Shown: in pieces, positions 16,427-25,182 of the stretch | Layout of the letters: each line of letters opens with the position of its first letter | Numbering within the stretch: position 1 is the stretch's first letter | NCBI GenBank assembly: GCA_027489965.1 | Contig: JAIXZA010000006.1 | Coordinates: 53,313-117,312, forward strand | Direction: 5' to 3' | Length of the DNA: 64,000 nt | From: Verrucomicrobiaceae bacterium | GTDB taxonomy: Bacteria; Verrucomicrobiota; Verrucomicrobiia; Verrucomicrobiales; Verrucomicrobiaceae | Notes under the pieces: generated by a model | Databases searched by the model: none | What the model saw: only the letters and a program-made list of their open reading frames with translations | Told to the model about the DNA's origin: nothing | Translations under genes and position numbers: made by a program

Positions 16427-18819
16427 CTATGAAATGCCGACTCCTTGCGGTATGGTCGTTTATTGCCCTGAGTTCACAGGGTGCCCTGCCTTCCATTCAG
16501 CCATTTCTGAATGAACACTGCATGGACTGTCATGACGGAGAGATCAAGAAAGGAGATCTGGATTTATCCTCACTCTCCACCGATGGCGGCGATGCTGCAG
16601 CCTTTAAAAAGTGGGTGCGCGTATTTGATCGAGTCGCCGCAGGTGAAATGCCACCCCCAAAGAAAAAGCAACCCGCTCAGAAAGCCGTTCAAGATTTTAT
16701 GGCGGCATTGGGCAGTGATTTAGTCGATCAATCCAAGACACAAAAAGGCACCGTGCTACGACGCCTTAATCGACGCGAATATCAAAACACCATCAATGAT
16801 CTGCTGGGTGTAAACGTTAACGTGATCGACTCATTACCAGAGGACGGTCGTGCCAAGGGTTTTGATAACATAGGCGAGGCGCTTTCCATCTCGGGCATTC
16901 AAATGCAGCGCTACATGGAAGCCGCTGAATTAGCGATCAATGCAGCCCTTTATCAGGAGGAACGCCCAAAGTTGATCAAACAAAGCGCCACGCTCGATTC
17001 AGAGCGGAATCGCAAGGACACCATCGGCAAACATTGGTTAAGACGTGAGGACGGCAGCATCGTTGTGTTCAACGATGGCGGCTTCCCCAGCACGGTCATT
17101 CCAAATCTAAGATCAAAACAAGCTGGCACCTACAAGCTAAGTGTGACCGGCTATGGCTATCAAATTGAGGAGCCAGTCGTGTTTGCCATCATCACCGGCA
17201 GCTTCAATTTCCGCAATGCGGACAATGTCACCCATAGCTTTCATGAACTGCCTATAGGCAAGCCCGGCACGGTTGAAGTCACACTGAGTCTTGATGCCAA
17301 TAAAGGCATCTGGATCAGCCCGAAGGGTCTCAATGGCCCCGATGGCCACTCCCCTGTCAAAGACGGGCCTGACAAGTATCCAGGCGAAGGCATGGCCATT
17401 CAGGAAGTGACGCTCGAAGGCCCCATTGTTACCGATTGGCCGCCGCGCGGACAGAAACTGCTGCTAGGTCAAGCCAAGCTGCATGAGCTACCGCCCGAGA
17501 AACCGTGGATGAAGGGTAAGACCGGATACAAACCCATCTTCACTGCCGAAACTTCTGATCCCGCGATTGAATCGCGAAAGTTACTGCCCGCCTTCATCAC
17601 CGCTGCCTTTCGGCGACCTACCACAGCGATGGATGCGGAACCCTATTTGAAGCTCTTTGACGTAGAGTATGCCGTCAGCAAGGATTTCCTGATCGCCATG
17701 CGCACGGCTGCCATTGCAGTACTTTGCTCTCCCGAGTTTCTCTTTCTCAAAGAACCGTCAGGAAAACTGGATGACCTTCAACTTGCCTCACGGCTCAGTT
17801 ACTTCCTCTCCCGCAGTGCGCCTGATGCTGATCTGCTGAAGGCCAAGCTCACACAGCCCGAGATACTTCATTTTCAAACCGAACGCCTACTCAAAGCAAA
17901 GACGCTAGAACGCTTCGTGATCGATTTTACCAATGGCTGGCTGAATCTACGTGAGATTGACTTCACCACACCCGATAAACAGCTCTACCCTGAATACGAC
18001 GAGTGGTTGCTCGACTCGATGCTGCGTGAAACGCGCAGCTTTATCAACGAGCTCATTCAGAAAAACCTCAGTGTCACCAACATCGTCCACAGTGATTTTG
18101 CCATGCTTAACAAACGTCTTGCAGAGCATTACGGCATTTCTGGTGTGAGTGGTGTCGATTTGCAAAAAATCAACCTGCCTGCGGACAGCCATCGAGGTGG
18201 AGTGCTCACCCAGGCCAGCGTTTTGAAGGTCAGCGCTAATGGCACCAACACCTCTCCCGTGGTGCGTGGAATCTTCGTCATGGACCGCATCCTCGGCATG
18301 GATCCACCACCACCACCCCCAGGAATTCCTGGCGTGGAGCCTGATATTCGTGGAGCCGCCACGCTCCGTGAATTACTCGATAAACACCGCAGCAGCGAGA
18401 CTTGCAACGGCTGCCACCGCATGATCGATCCACCAGGCTTCGCCATGGAAAGCTACGACGTCATCGGCGGCTGGCGCGAGCGTTTCCGCAGTATTGGCGA
18501 GGGCGACTTTGTGAATGCCACCGTGCAAGGGCGCAAAGTGCGTTATCGCCTTAGCCAGCCTGTCGATACCACTGGGAAGCTCAACAACGGCTCATCCTTT
18601 ACAGGCATGGCTGATTTTCAAAAGCTTCTCCTTGCTGATCAGGATAAAGTCGCACGCAGTTTGATTGAAAAACTACTCACCTTCGCCTCGGGCCGATCCA
18701 TGGGCTTCTCAGACCGCTCGGAGATCGACAAGCTCGTCACTGAATCCAAAGCCAAAGGTCACGGTCTGCGTGATCTCATTCATGCCGTGGTGCAGAGTGA
18801 AATCTTCAAGATTAAGTGA
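16423..18819 (+). CDS. Secreted DUF1592-type haem protein, paralogue of the one at 10569
   Basis: A 798-residue paralogue of the first gene of the cluster. The signal peptide ends near SSQGALP. The haem motif CMDCH is followed by GEIKKGDLDLSSL, then LRRLNRREYQNTINDLLG, AAFRRPT, GMDPPPPPPGIPGV and a second CNGCH in CNGCHRMIDPPGFAMESYD. The start overlaps the DUF1552 stop by four bases (ATGA); an ATG two codons later is also possible. It ends the cluster, converging on the GntR gene with no gap. Confidence 0.9.
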   Translation: MTMKCRLLAVWSFIALSSQGALPSIQPFLNEHCMDCHDGEIKKGDLDLSSLSTDGGDAAAFKKWVRVFDRVAAGEMPPPKKKQPAQKAVQDFMAALGSDLVDQSKTQKGTVLRRLNRREYQNTINDLLGVNVNVIDSLPEDGRAKGFDNIGEALSISGIQMQRYMEAAELAINAALYQEERPKLIKQSATLDSERNRKDTIGKHWLRREDGSIVVFNDGGFPSTVIPNLRSKQAGTYKLSVTGYGYQIEEPVVFAIITGSFNFRNADNVTHSFHELPIGKPGTVEVTLSLDANKGIWISPKGLNGPDGHSPVKDGPDKYPGEGMAIQEVTLEGPIVTDWPPRGQKLLLGQAKLHELPPEKPWMKGKTGYKPIFTAETSDPAIESRKLLPAFITAAFRRPTTAMDAEPYLKLFDVEYAVSKDFLIAMRTAAIAVLCSPEFLFLKEPSGKLDDLQLASRLSYFLSRSAPDADLLKAKLTQPEILHFQTERLLKAKTLERFVIDFTNGWLNLREIDFTTPDKQLYPEYDEWLLDSMLRETRSFINELIQKNLSVTNIVHSDFAMLNKRLAEHYGISGVSGVDLQKINLPADSHRGGVLTQASVLKVSANGTNTSPVVRGIFVMDRILGMDPPPPPPGIPGVEPDIRGAATLRELLDKHRSSETCNGCHRMIDPPGFAMESYDVIGGWRERFRSIGEGDFVNATVQGRKVRYRLSQPVDTTGKLNNGSSFTGMADFQKLLLADQDKVARSLIEKLLTFASGRSMGFSDRSEIDKLVTESKAKGHGLRDLIHAVVQSEIFKIK

Positions 18820-19590
18820 TCAAACCTCAGCATTCCTGATCCTGCCCTGAGCAGGTTTCGGGCTTGAGACACCGCCGAGTTGATTGCGGAACTCATACAC
18901 GTCACTCCGATAAAGCGTCTCTTCACACCAAAGAGGCAAGCCGCCTTCGAGGAAGCCTGTGGCAATAACCAAAAGACAGGCTGCATTGGTTTTGACACCC
19001 AATGGAACTGCCTGCGACTTCGTAACATTGACCGCACGGATGGATTCATCGGCTCCGGAAATCGTAAGCTTGCATTGTTTGGTCCAAAAGGCATACAGCG
19101 AGCTTTTGGCATCAGTTTTGTTCATGCTTAAGCAATGACGGGCTGCGATATGACGGCGCTCATAAATAACCGGTTGCCCATCGGCGAGGCGCACGCGCTC
19201 GATGTAAAAAAGCGGCTCGTTAGCAGTCAATTTGAGCGCATTGACGATCTCGACTGGGACATCCGCGGTGGTGAGCTTTTGGAAGGCGATGACTTGGGTG
19301 CTGGGCTGCTTACCTGCGGCTCGAGCTTTGTCAGTGAAGCTCACAAGACGCTGCAGATCATAGTCGAGCGCGTTTTCACGCACAAATGTGCCCGCACCCT
19401 GGCGGAACTCGAGCAAGCCCTGAGAAACAAGACTATTGAGGGCTTTATTCGCCGTCGGACGGCTAGTTTCGAAGCGCTCAGCGATCTCGCGCTCGGTGAG
19501 AAATTGCGAACCTGACACGTACTGACGACTGCCGAGGAGCTTCCGCAATTTGGTGATGAGTTCCTGATGAAATGACGCTGATGTACCCAC
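18820..19590 (-). CDS. GntR-family transcriptional regulator (HutC/UTRA type)
   Basis: A winged-helix N-terminus (LTEREIAERFETSRPTANKA, then LVSQGLLEFRQGAGTFV) is followed by a UTRA effector domain (LFYIERVRLADGQPVIYERR), giving 256 residues, normal for HutC-type regulators. The start at the GTG at 19590 fits the usual short leader before the winged helix; a TTG at 19638 would lie inside the operator. The gene is divergent from deoC across a perfect 36-bp palindrome, so it probably represses deoC and itself. The effector may be a nucleoside or a deoxyribose metabolite, by inference from that neighbour. Confidence 0.85.
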   Translation of the reverse strand: MGTSASFHQELITKLRKLLGSRQYVSGSQFLTEREIAERFETSRPTANKALNSLVSQGLLEFRQGAGTFVRENALDYDLQRLVSFTDKARAAGKQPSTQVIAFQKLTTADVPVEIVNALKLTANEPLFYIERVRLADGQPVIYERRHIAARHCLSMNKTDAKSSLYAFWTKQCKLTISGADESIRAVNVTKSQAVPLGVKTNAACLLVIATGFLEGGLPLWCEETLYRSDVYEFRNQLGGVSSPKPAQGRIRNAEV

Positions 19591-19618
19591 GGAATCGATC
19601 TTGCAACGTAATCTGACT

Positions 19619-19646
19619 TTGACAAGTGGCTTAGCCAATTGATAAA
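19619..19646 (+). promoter_or_regulatory. Candidate sigma-70-type promoter of deoC
   Basis: TTGACA (19619-19624) is a perfect -35 match. GATAAA (19641-19646) matches four of six -10 positions after a 16-bp spacer. The start of transcription would fall near 19653, about 16 bases before the deoC ATG. The core promoter is covered by the palindrome, which explains how a bound repressor could block it. Confidence 0.6.
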
Positions 19647-19660
19647 TTGGCTAAGCCACT
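19625..19660. promoter_or_regulatory. Perfect 36-bp palindrome, probable GntR operator
   Basis: Two 16-base arms, AGTGGCTTAGCCAATT (19625-19640) and its exact complement (19645-19660), flank a GATA loop. It sits between the divergent GntR and deoC genes and overlaps the best promoter. This is the classic position for an autoregulatory operator. The symmetry is seen directly; the binding protein is inferred. Confidence 0.75.
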
Positions 19661-19668
19661 CTTAAACC

Positions 19669-20451
19669 ATGAAATACACCTACTCAGACCTTGCTAAGAT
19701 GATTGATCATTCGTTGCTGCATCCGACGATGACTGACAAAGACCTTCAAGAAGGCTGCGCACTAGCGGCGAAATACAATGTGGCTTCCGTCTGCATCAAA
19801 CCCTATGCGGTAAAACAAGCGGTCGAATGGCTGAGCGGAACGGATGTTAAAGTCGGAGCTGTGATCGGCTTTCCGCATGGCAATAGCACCACCGAATCCA
19901 AGCGCTATGAAACGGAACTAGCCTGCAAGGATGGAGCGGTAGAAATCGACATGGTGGTCAATCTCGGCAAGGCCCTCAGTGCAGACTGGGACTATGTCGA
20001 GGCAGACGTGAAAGTTGTCTGCGATGAAGCCCACAAGCACGGAGCCAAGGTGAAGGTCATCTTTGAAAACGACTACCTCACGAATGGTGGCGCAGGTCTA
20101 AGCAGTGACGATTTCAAAATCAAGCTCTGCCAACTCTGCGAGCGTGCTGGAGCTGATTGGGTGAAGACGAGCACCGGCTACGGCTTTGTAAAGCAACCCG
20201 ACGGTAGCTACAACTACAAGGGAGCGACTGAGAGCGATCTAGCACTGATGCGTGCCAACGTTTCAGCCAAGGTCCAAGTCAAAGCCGCTGGCGGTGTGCG
20301 CGATCTCGATGGCCTGATCAAAGTCCGCGACCTCGGCGGCTCCCGCTGCGGAGCCACTGCGACCGCTGCCATGATGGACGACTACCGCAAACGCGAAGCC
20401 GCAGGCACACTTGATACCTCAAGCGGAAAAATCGGCGCGGGTGGGTATTGA
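19669..20451 (+). CDS. deoC: Deoxyribose-phosphate aldolase
   Basis: A class I aldolase that splits 2-deoxyribose 5-phosphate into glyceraldehyde 3-phosphate and acetaldehyde, the last step of deoxynucleoside breakdown. The motif IDHSLLHP opens the barrel. EIDMVVNLG holds the conserved aspartate. The Schiff-base lysine is in WVKTSTGYGF and the second lysine in VKAAGGVRD. The length of 260 residues is normal. It starts eight bases downstream of the palindrome, with no purine-rich ribosome binding site. Confidence 0.95.
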   Translation: MKYTYSDLAKMIDHSLLHPTMTDKDLQEGCALAAKYNVASVCIKPYAVKQAVEWLSGTDVKVGAVIGFPHGNSTTESKRYETELACKDGAVEIDMVVNLGKALSADWDYVEADVKVVCDEAHKHGAKVKVIFENDYLTNGGAGLSSDDFKIKLCQLCERAGADWVKTSTGYGFVKQPDGSYNYKGATESDLALMRANVSAKVQVKAAGGVRDLDGLIKVRDLGGSRCGATATAAMMDDYRKREAAGTLDTSSGKIGAGGY

Positions 20452-20467
20452 TGCATGATTGATCGGA

Positions 20468-21085
20468 CTAAGGCTGTTTGGCCCAAGCCCCCACACGCTT
20501 AGATCGTGCCTGCTGTTCAATATCTCTAAGTTGGTTTTGATAATCGCTCACTGAACGGCCATCTGGCAGGGCTATGCCGCTGGTATGAATGCGAGCAAGG
20601 CCAGCACGGATGAGTTTGGCTGACAGATCTTCACCATCAGCAAAGACGATGAAGGCGTAATGACGACGACTGTTATAGACACTCTGCCATTTGGTGTAGA
20701 GAGTGAATGACTGGGTTGAAAGTAGGCGCAGAGTAAAGGTCTGCGCTTGCCGACCGATGGCAACGGTTTCCGCCTCACTCAGACCGCCAAAGTACTGGCC
20801 CTGTTCAGCGAGTCGATCCCCATTGAATTGATGCCGTTTTTTCTCAGGACAATCGGCAAAGTAGAGCCGGAACTCGTGAGTCTGTCCGTTGTGATTAAGG
20901 TGAAAGCTATCACCATCGTTATCCCGATGATCATGGAGTTTGGCCCCGAGGATGACCTCAAACACTTTACTGGCCTGCTTGGCGCTTGATTCAGGGCCAT
21001 CTTGAATGTCACGCCAGACATTGAATCCAACGGCGACGAGAGCCAGCAGGACCCAGAGCCAAGACTTCCGAGAACGACGACTCAT
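20468..21085 (-). CDS. Membrane-anchored staphylococcal-nuclease-like protein
   Basis: The 205-residue protein begins with a basic stretch and one hydrophobic segment (WVLLALVAVGFNVW), so it is probably membrane-anchored with its domain outside the cytoplasm. The nuclease core is recognisable: DNDGDSFHL, then RLYFADCPE, which carries the Arg, Asp and Glu expected in the active site, and SRRHYAFIVFADG with the second arginine region, followed by LIRAGLA. Family members are calcium-dependent nucleases cutting DNA and RNA. Its start overlaps the ABC ATPase stop by four bases, so it is the last gene of that operon. Confidence 0.85.
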   Translation of the reverse strand: MSRRSRKSWLWVLLALVAVGFNVWRDIQDGPESSAKQASKVFEVILGAKLHDHRDNDGDSFHLNHNGQTHEFRLYFADCPEKKRHQFNGDRLAEQGQYFGGLSEAETVAIGRQAQTFTLRLLSTQSFTLYTKWQSVYNSRRHYAFIVFADGEDLSAKLIRAGLARIHTSGIALPDGRSVSDYQNQLRDIEQQARSKRVGAWAKQP

Positions 21086-21939
21086 GCACTGGCTTTTTCA
21101 AGAGCCGCGTAGTCAATGGTGCGCAGCCGCGCCTGCTTGGCACCCATACGTGGGACGCAAGCCAACAGAGCCTGCGTGTAAGCATGCTGTGGATTGCTTA
21201 AAACTTCCTCCGTGGGACCGGTCTCAACGATCTCACCCCGATACATCACCGCGACACGATCTGCGACATCACGGATGATACCAAAGTTGTGTGTGATCAG
21301 GATCATGGTCATATTCAGCTCGCGGCGCAGTGCCGCGAGCAGTTCCATGATCTGTTTTTGAATGGTCACATCCAGAGCTGTAGTCGGTTCATCGGCAATG
21401 AGTAGTTTTGGCTGACAACACAGTGCCATGGCAATCATGACACGCTGCTGCATGCCGCCACTAAGCTCATGCGGGTAAGCACGCAGACGTTTTTCAGGCT
21501 CAGTGATGCCGACCTTGTTGAGCCAGGAGAGAATCTCTGCCTCCCGATCTTTCACTTCAGGACGATGCAAAGCGAGAGCTTCGCCGATCTGGGTTCGGAC
21601 CGTGAGCACAGGATTGAGGGAAGTCGTTGGCTCCTGGAAAACATAGGCAATTTCTTTTCCTCGAACTAGGCGAAGCTCTTTTTCGCTCATCTGCAAAACA
21701 TGATGTCCGGCGATGCTAAGTTCAGTCGCCGTGATGCTGGCTGGTGGCTCTGGAAGCAGCCGAGCCAAGGAAAGAGCCGTCGCGCTTTTACCACTGCCGC
21801 TTTCACCCACGATGGCGATGGATTCACCCTGTTTTAGGTCCAGGCTGATGCCTTTGACAGCCTGGGCTGGCGGTCCGTCGTGACGACGGAACTCGATCTT
21901 CAAGTCACGGATGCGCAGGAGAGGAGGCGAGTCAGGCAT
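21082..21939 (-). CDS. Oligopeptide-type ABC transporter ATP-binding protein
   Basis: A 285-residue nucleotide-binding subunit of the OppD/DppD class. Walker A is GESGSGKSA, the signature is ELSGGMQQRVMIAM, and Walker B is LLIADEPTTALDV, followed by an ILITHNFGIIRD switch. The C-terminus has the short extension usual in peptide importers (QALLACVPRMG). It overlaps the permease stop by eight bases. Only one ATPase gene is present, whereas such systems often carry two. Confidence 0.9.
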   Translation of the reverse strand: MPDSPPLLRIRDLKIEFRRHDGPPAQAVKGISLDLKQGESIAIVGESGSGKSATALSLARLLPEPPASITATELSIAGHHVLQMSEKELRLVRGKEIAYVFQEPTTSLNPVLTVRTQIGEALALHRPEVKDREAEILSWLNKVGITEPEKRLRAYPHELSGGMQQRVMIAMALCCQPKLLIADEPTTALDVTIQKQIMELLAALRRELNMTMILITHNFGIIRDVADRVAVMYRGEIVETGPTEEVLSNPQHAYTQALLACVPRMGAKQARLRTIDYAALEKASA

Positions 21940-23071
21940 GGTTTAAAGAGTCTTTGGATGGATGAATCATGTGTCCGAGAAGCCATAAAGACAAGGCACA
22001 AAGCATGGATGGAAAACCCGCCCACAGGGCAGACAAGGGATTGGCAAAAACCATTTCACTATCCACTTCAGGCCAAAGAGGGATCGCAATTCCCAAAGTG
22101 ACGGCCAACTGAGAAGCAATGACGATACTCCAACCAGCACCTTTGAAGAGCCAGGCAAGCGCACAACGAATCGTGGCTGGCCCCTTTAAAATAGGGCTGC
22201 CAGCACAAAAGGCTCCCAGTGCAGCCACACAGCTAAGCATGACAACAGGCGTGGCTACCGCCTGATACGCTTGCGCTCTCAGAGCCTGCACAAGCTTGGC
22301 CATGGCACCCGGAAGGCCCAGGATATCCTCGACACTGAAAAGGAAGATCAATGCTAACAGACCAATTCCCCAAACTGGATTAGGCAATTCTGGCGACTGA
22401 TTTTCCCCCATCACCGTGCGCATGGAAGTACGAAGCTGAATGCGGTCTCGGGTCCTTAACATGAACTCCGCAAAAGGCCGTCCGGGAACTCTTTCTGGAG
22501 AAACCAGATGTGGAGTCGCGAGACTTTTCTCCACCTCTTCAGGAGTAGGCTTTGGCGTTTCCAACAAAGGCGCTGACTGTGACAAAATGACGATCCACTG
22601 GCCAACGAGAGGGATGCACAACAGAAAAATCGCTGGCACCCAGGTCCAAAGATCCTGCGAGAGATGCTCAAGGAATGACAGGGATGGTGAATCCGCTGTT
22701 ACTGGCATCAGAGACCAGATTGGGAAACCCCAGCGCCCGACCCATTGCCCGATAAAGGCCCAGGCAAGCGTGTGGATAGGAAACAGGGACAAGACACTCC
22801 CCAACCAAAAGCCTGTTTTCTGAAACCCTCCACCCATAGACTTTAAAAAAAACCAGATGCCACCAGCCAAGCTTCTTGATAAAACCACGGCGACAACGAG
22901 AAGACAAAAGGTAGCGGTGATACCTGGCAGACCGTTTTTGATCACCTGACGCCAAGCATTGAGCCATAAACGGACATCCCCATTCAGCAATCCAAGTGCG
23001 ATGAACTCGCCAAGGAGTAAAACACTCAAGGCGGCCCAAAATCGAGAGCTGTCGAAGGGGGATCGCTTCAT
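21932..23071 (-). CDS. Divergent ABC transporter permease
   Basis: This 379-residue protein has about eight hydrophobic segments and lies between a substrate-binding protein and an ATPase gene, so it is read as the permease. Similarity to OppC/DppC-type permeases is weak; the segment PNPVWGIGLLALIFLFSVEDILGLPG sits where their conserved coupling region would be. A long soluble loop follows the fourth segment (about residues 165-225). No second permease gene is present, so it may act as a homodimer. The family is inferred mainly from context. Confidence 0.7.
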   Translation of the reverse strand: MKRSPFDSSRFWAALSVLLLGEFIALGLLNGDVRLWLNAWRQVIKNGLPGITATFCLLVVAVVLSRSLAGGIWFFLKSMGGGFQKTGFWLGSVLSLFPIHTLAWAFIGQWVGRWGFPIWSLMPVTADSPSLSFLEHLSQDLWTWVPAIFLLCIPLVGQWIVILSQSAPLLETPKPTPEEVEKSLATPHLVSPERVPGRPFAEFMLRTRDRIQLRTSMRTVMGENQSPELPNPVWGIGLLALIFLFSVEDILGLPGAMAKLVQALRAQAYQAVATPVVMLSCVAALGAFCAGSPILKGPATIRCALAWLFKGAGWSIVIASQLAVTLGIAIPLWPEVDSEMVFANPLSALWAGFPSMLCALSLWLLGHMIHPSKDSLNHA

Positions 23072-23075
23072 TCTA

Positions 23076-25109
23076 TCACTTGGGTGAAATCATCTGAAGA
23101 TTAACAGCAGGAGAAACCTTTGGTAAGGCACCCGACAGGAGCTGTCGAAGAGTGACACCACGCTGGATTTCATTGGGACGTAACCCTGGAAAACGATCCG
23201 ACTGAACTGCCATGTCAGCAACATCCGTGAAGAGTGGCAAGGCAGGCCGCAGCTCAGCCAAACGCACCTCGACAGCTGAGGCTCGCCGCAAAACATGTGA
23301 CGAGTCAAATTCAGAAACCAATGCATCTAACAGTAAGTCAAGCTGCGGGTCTGCGATGCGACTGACATTCATTCCCTGCCCTGCTTGCGATGAGTGCCAG
23401 AGCGGCAGCACATCCCATCCGGGTGAAAGCTCACTACCTAAAAAGACTAGATCAAAGTGGCCGGCCTGGAGTTCACCACGGTAACCATGAGTGGGCACGG
23501 CATCGACCTGGAGATGCAGTCCTGCTTTTTTCCAGGAAAGTGCCAACGCATTGGCCAGACGCAGCCGTTCATCATTGCCTTCAGGCACCAGGATGCGCAG
23601 ATGCATCGGCTGACCCGCTTTTTTCAAATTGCCAGATACATCCCTAAGCCATCCAGCTTTGGCAAAGAGCCGATCGGCTGCATTTGGATCATGAATGAGT
23701 GGTGTGGGCTCAGCCGAAAACCAACGGCCTGGCGGGAAGAAGCTATCGTGAAGGCGTGCTCTACCGCCGGGCATCTCATGGCTTAGCGCTTCACGATTCA
23801 GCGCCAAAGAAAGTGCCTGACGCACTTCAATGTCTTTGACTATGGGTGACTCTGTCTGCCAAACAAGCATCAGCTGATTGTGGGGTGGCGTGGGCAGCTT
23901 TCGCCAAGAGGCATCTGAGGTCATTGTCCTTTGAGCCTCTCGGTCAGGCCACCAGATATCGATGATATGTGTCGATAAACCAACTCGCGTTTGCAGGGGT
24001 GATGTAGCCGCAATGACTTGTAGTGTTTGCTTTGCCTCAGAATGACGTTGACTCAACCATAGCCGTGTTGGCTCAAGCCTCGTCAACTTCCACTCTCCTG
24101 CCCCTGGCGGGAAATCAGCGCCAAAATCAGCTTCATGCCGCTTCAGCCATGCAGCTGGTAAAATCGGCAACGCTGTCCAAGCGGCTAAGGTCGGACTGTA
24201 ACGTTTTCGGTAAACGACCCTCACTACCCCAGTTGTGGTTTGTGTGATCGACTGAACGTGGCGGAACAGATCCCGTCCAGGCAACGGCCATGGGCGAGGC
24301 AAGACATAGAGAAGAGTGGCACGCACGTCCGCAGCTGTGATGAGGCTGCCATCATCCCAACGCAGACCGGGCTTTAGGCGGAAATCTAACACTGGCTCCA
24401 ATAAGGCAGCGACCTCAGAAACTGGCGTGATCTCTGGCACGGGCGTATGCCGCGGCAATATCCAATCAATCAGCTGCTGCTGAGCTTGCAGGCCCGTGAG
24501 TGAGGTGACGATTTCACAGCTGCCATCATCGTCAAACCAAACGCGTTTTACGTGAGGTCTATGCTCTGGATGATCCGCATAGGCTTGAATAGCGGGCCGC
24601 ATGGCTGGTGTGCAGGCTATGCGAATAAAAGTCAACTTTTGCGGAGGCTTAGCAGCTAGGACAGCCATCACCTCATCGGCTACATGGCCACCGGGATGTG
24701 TGAAACGAAAGGTGAGCAAATTACCCACAGGGATGGCAGACTCCAGATCCCAGGAAGCACGGATTTCCAGAGGCTGGGCAGTGATTGTTTGAGCTGCTTC
24801 CTTAGCCTGTTCAGCGCTGTCAAACCAGCAGGACAGATTTTGATGCCAACTCCACCCCTCTGCCAGAGCTGCGCCTAGCTTTCCATCCCGATCAATACGG
24901 ATCAGAGGCTCATGAATCAGGTCTAAAATCTGCCTCTCTGCCTCATTGACAGGTAAAAAGGGATTCAGTGCAGGTAAGGCACCCGGCATGAGCATGACTC
25001 GCTCTGCCTGCACTGTTAAATTTGTCTGAGTAGCACGCCACGCACTCCATCCGCCCACACAGAGTGCCGTGAGGGAAAGTAGATGAAGAACAGCGCGCGA
25101 CCTAGCCAT
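23076..25109 (-). CDS. Extracellular solute-binding protein (peptide/nickel type, SBP_bac_5)
   Basis: A 677-residue binding protein, at the long end for the family. A hydrophobic N-terminal segment (LHLLSLTALCVGGWSAW) without a lipobox should act as signal or anchor. Family features follow: ALNPFLPVNEAERQILDLI then EPLIRIDRDGKLGAALAEG, a later DFRLKPGLRWDDGSLITAADV, and VRQALSLALNREAL. It is upstream of and nearly abuts the permease gene (4-base gap), so it is the first gene of the operon SBP-permease-ATPase-nuclease. The substrate could be oligopeptide or another oligomer. Confidence 0.88.
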   Translation of the reverse strand: MARSRAVLHLLSLTALCVGGWSAWRATQTNLTVQAERVMLMPGALPALNPFLPVNEAERQILDLIHEPLIRIDRDGKLGAALAEGWSWHQNLSCWFDSAEQAKEAAQTITAQPLEIRASWDLESAIPVGNLLTFRFTHPGGHVADEVMAVLAAKPPQKLTFIRIACTPAMRPAIQAYADHPEHRPHVKRVWFDDDGSCEIVTSLTGLQAQQQLIDWILPRHTPVPEITPVSEVAALLEPVLDFRLKPGLRWDDGSLITAADVRATLLYVLPRPWPLPGRDLFRHVQSITQTTTGVVRVVYRKRYSPTLAAWTALPILPAAWLKRHEADFGADFPPGAGEWKLTRLEPTRLWLSQRHSEAKQTLQVIAATSPLQTRVGLSTHIIDIWWPDREAQRTMTSDASWRKLPTPPHNQLMLVWQTESPIVKDIEVRQALSLALNREALSHEMPGGRARLHDSFFPPGRWFSAEPTPLIHDPNAADRLFAKAGWLRDVSGNLKKAGQPMHLRILVPEGNDERLRLANALALSWKKAGLHLQVDAVPTHGYRGELQAGHFDLVFLGSELSPGWDVLPLWHSSQAGQGMNVSRIADPQLDLLLDALVSEFDSSHVLRRASAVEVRLAELRPALPLFTDVADMAVQSDRFPGLRPNEIQRGVTLRQLLSGALPKVSPAVNLQMISPK

Positions 25110-25182
25110 GGGATGCCGATGCTAGACCTAAACAACGTTGGGCGCAATGCGGCCACGTCATCGCAGTCACTCTTGATAGCGT

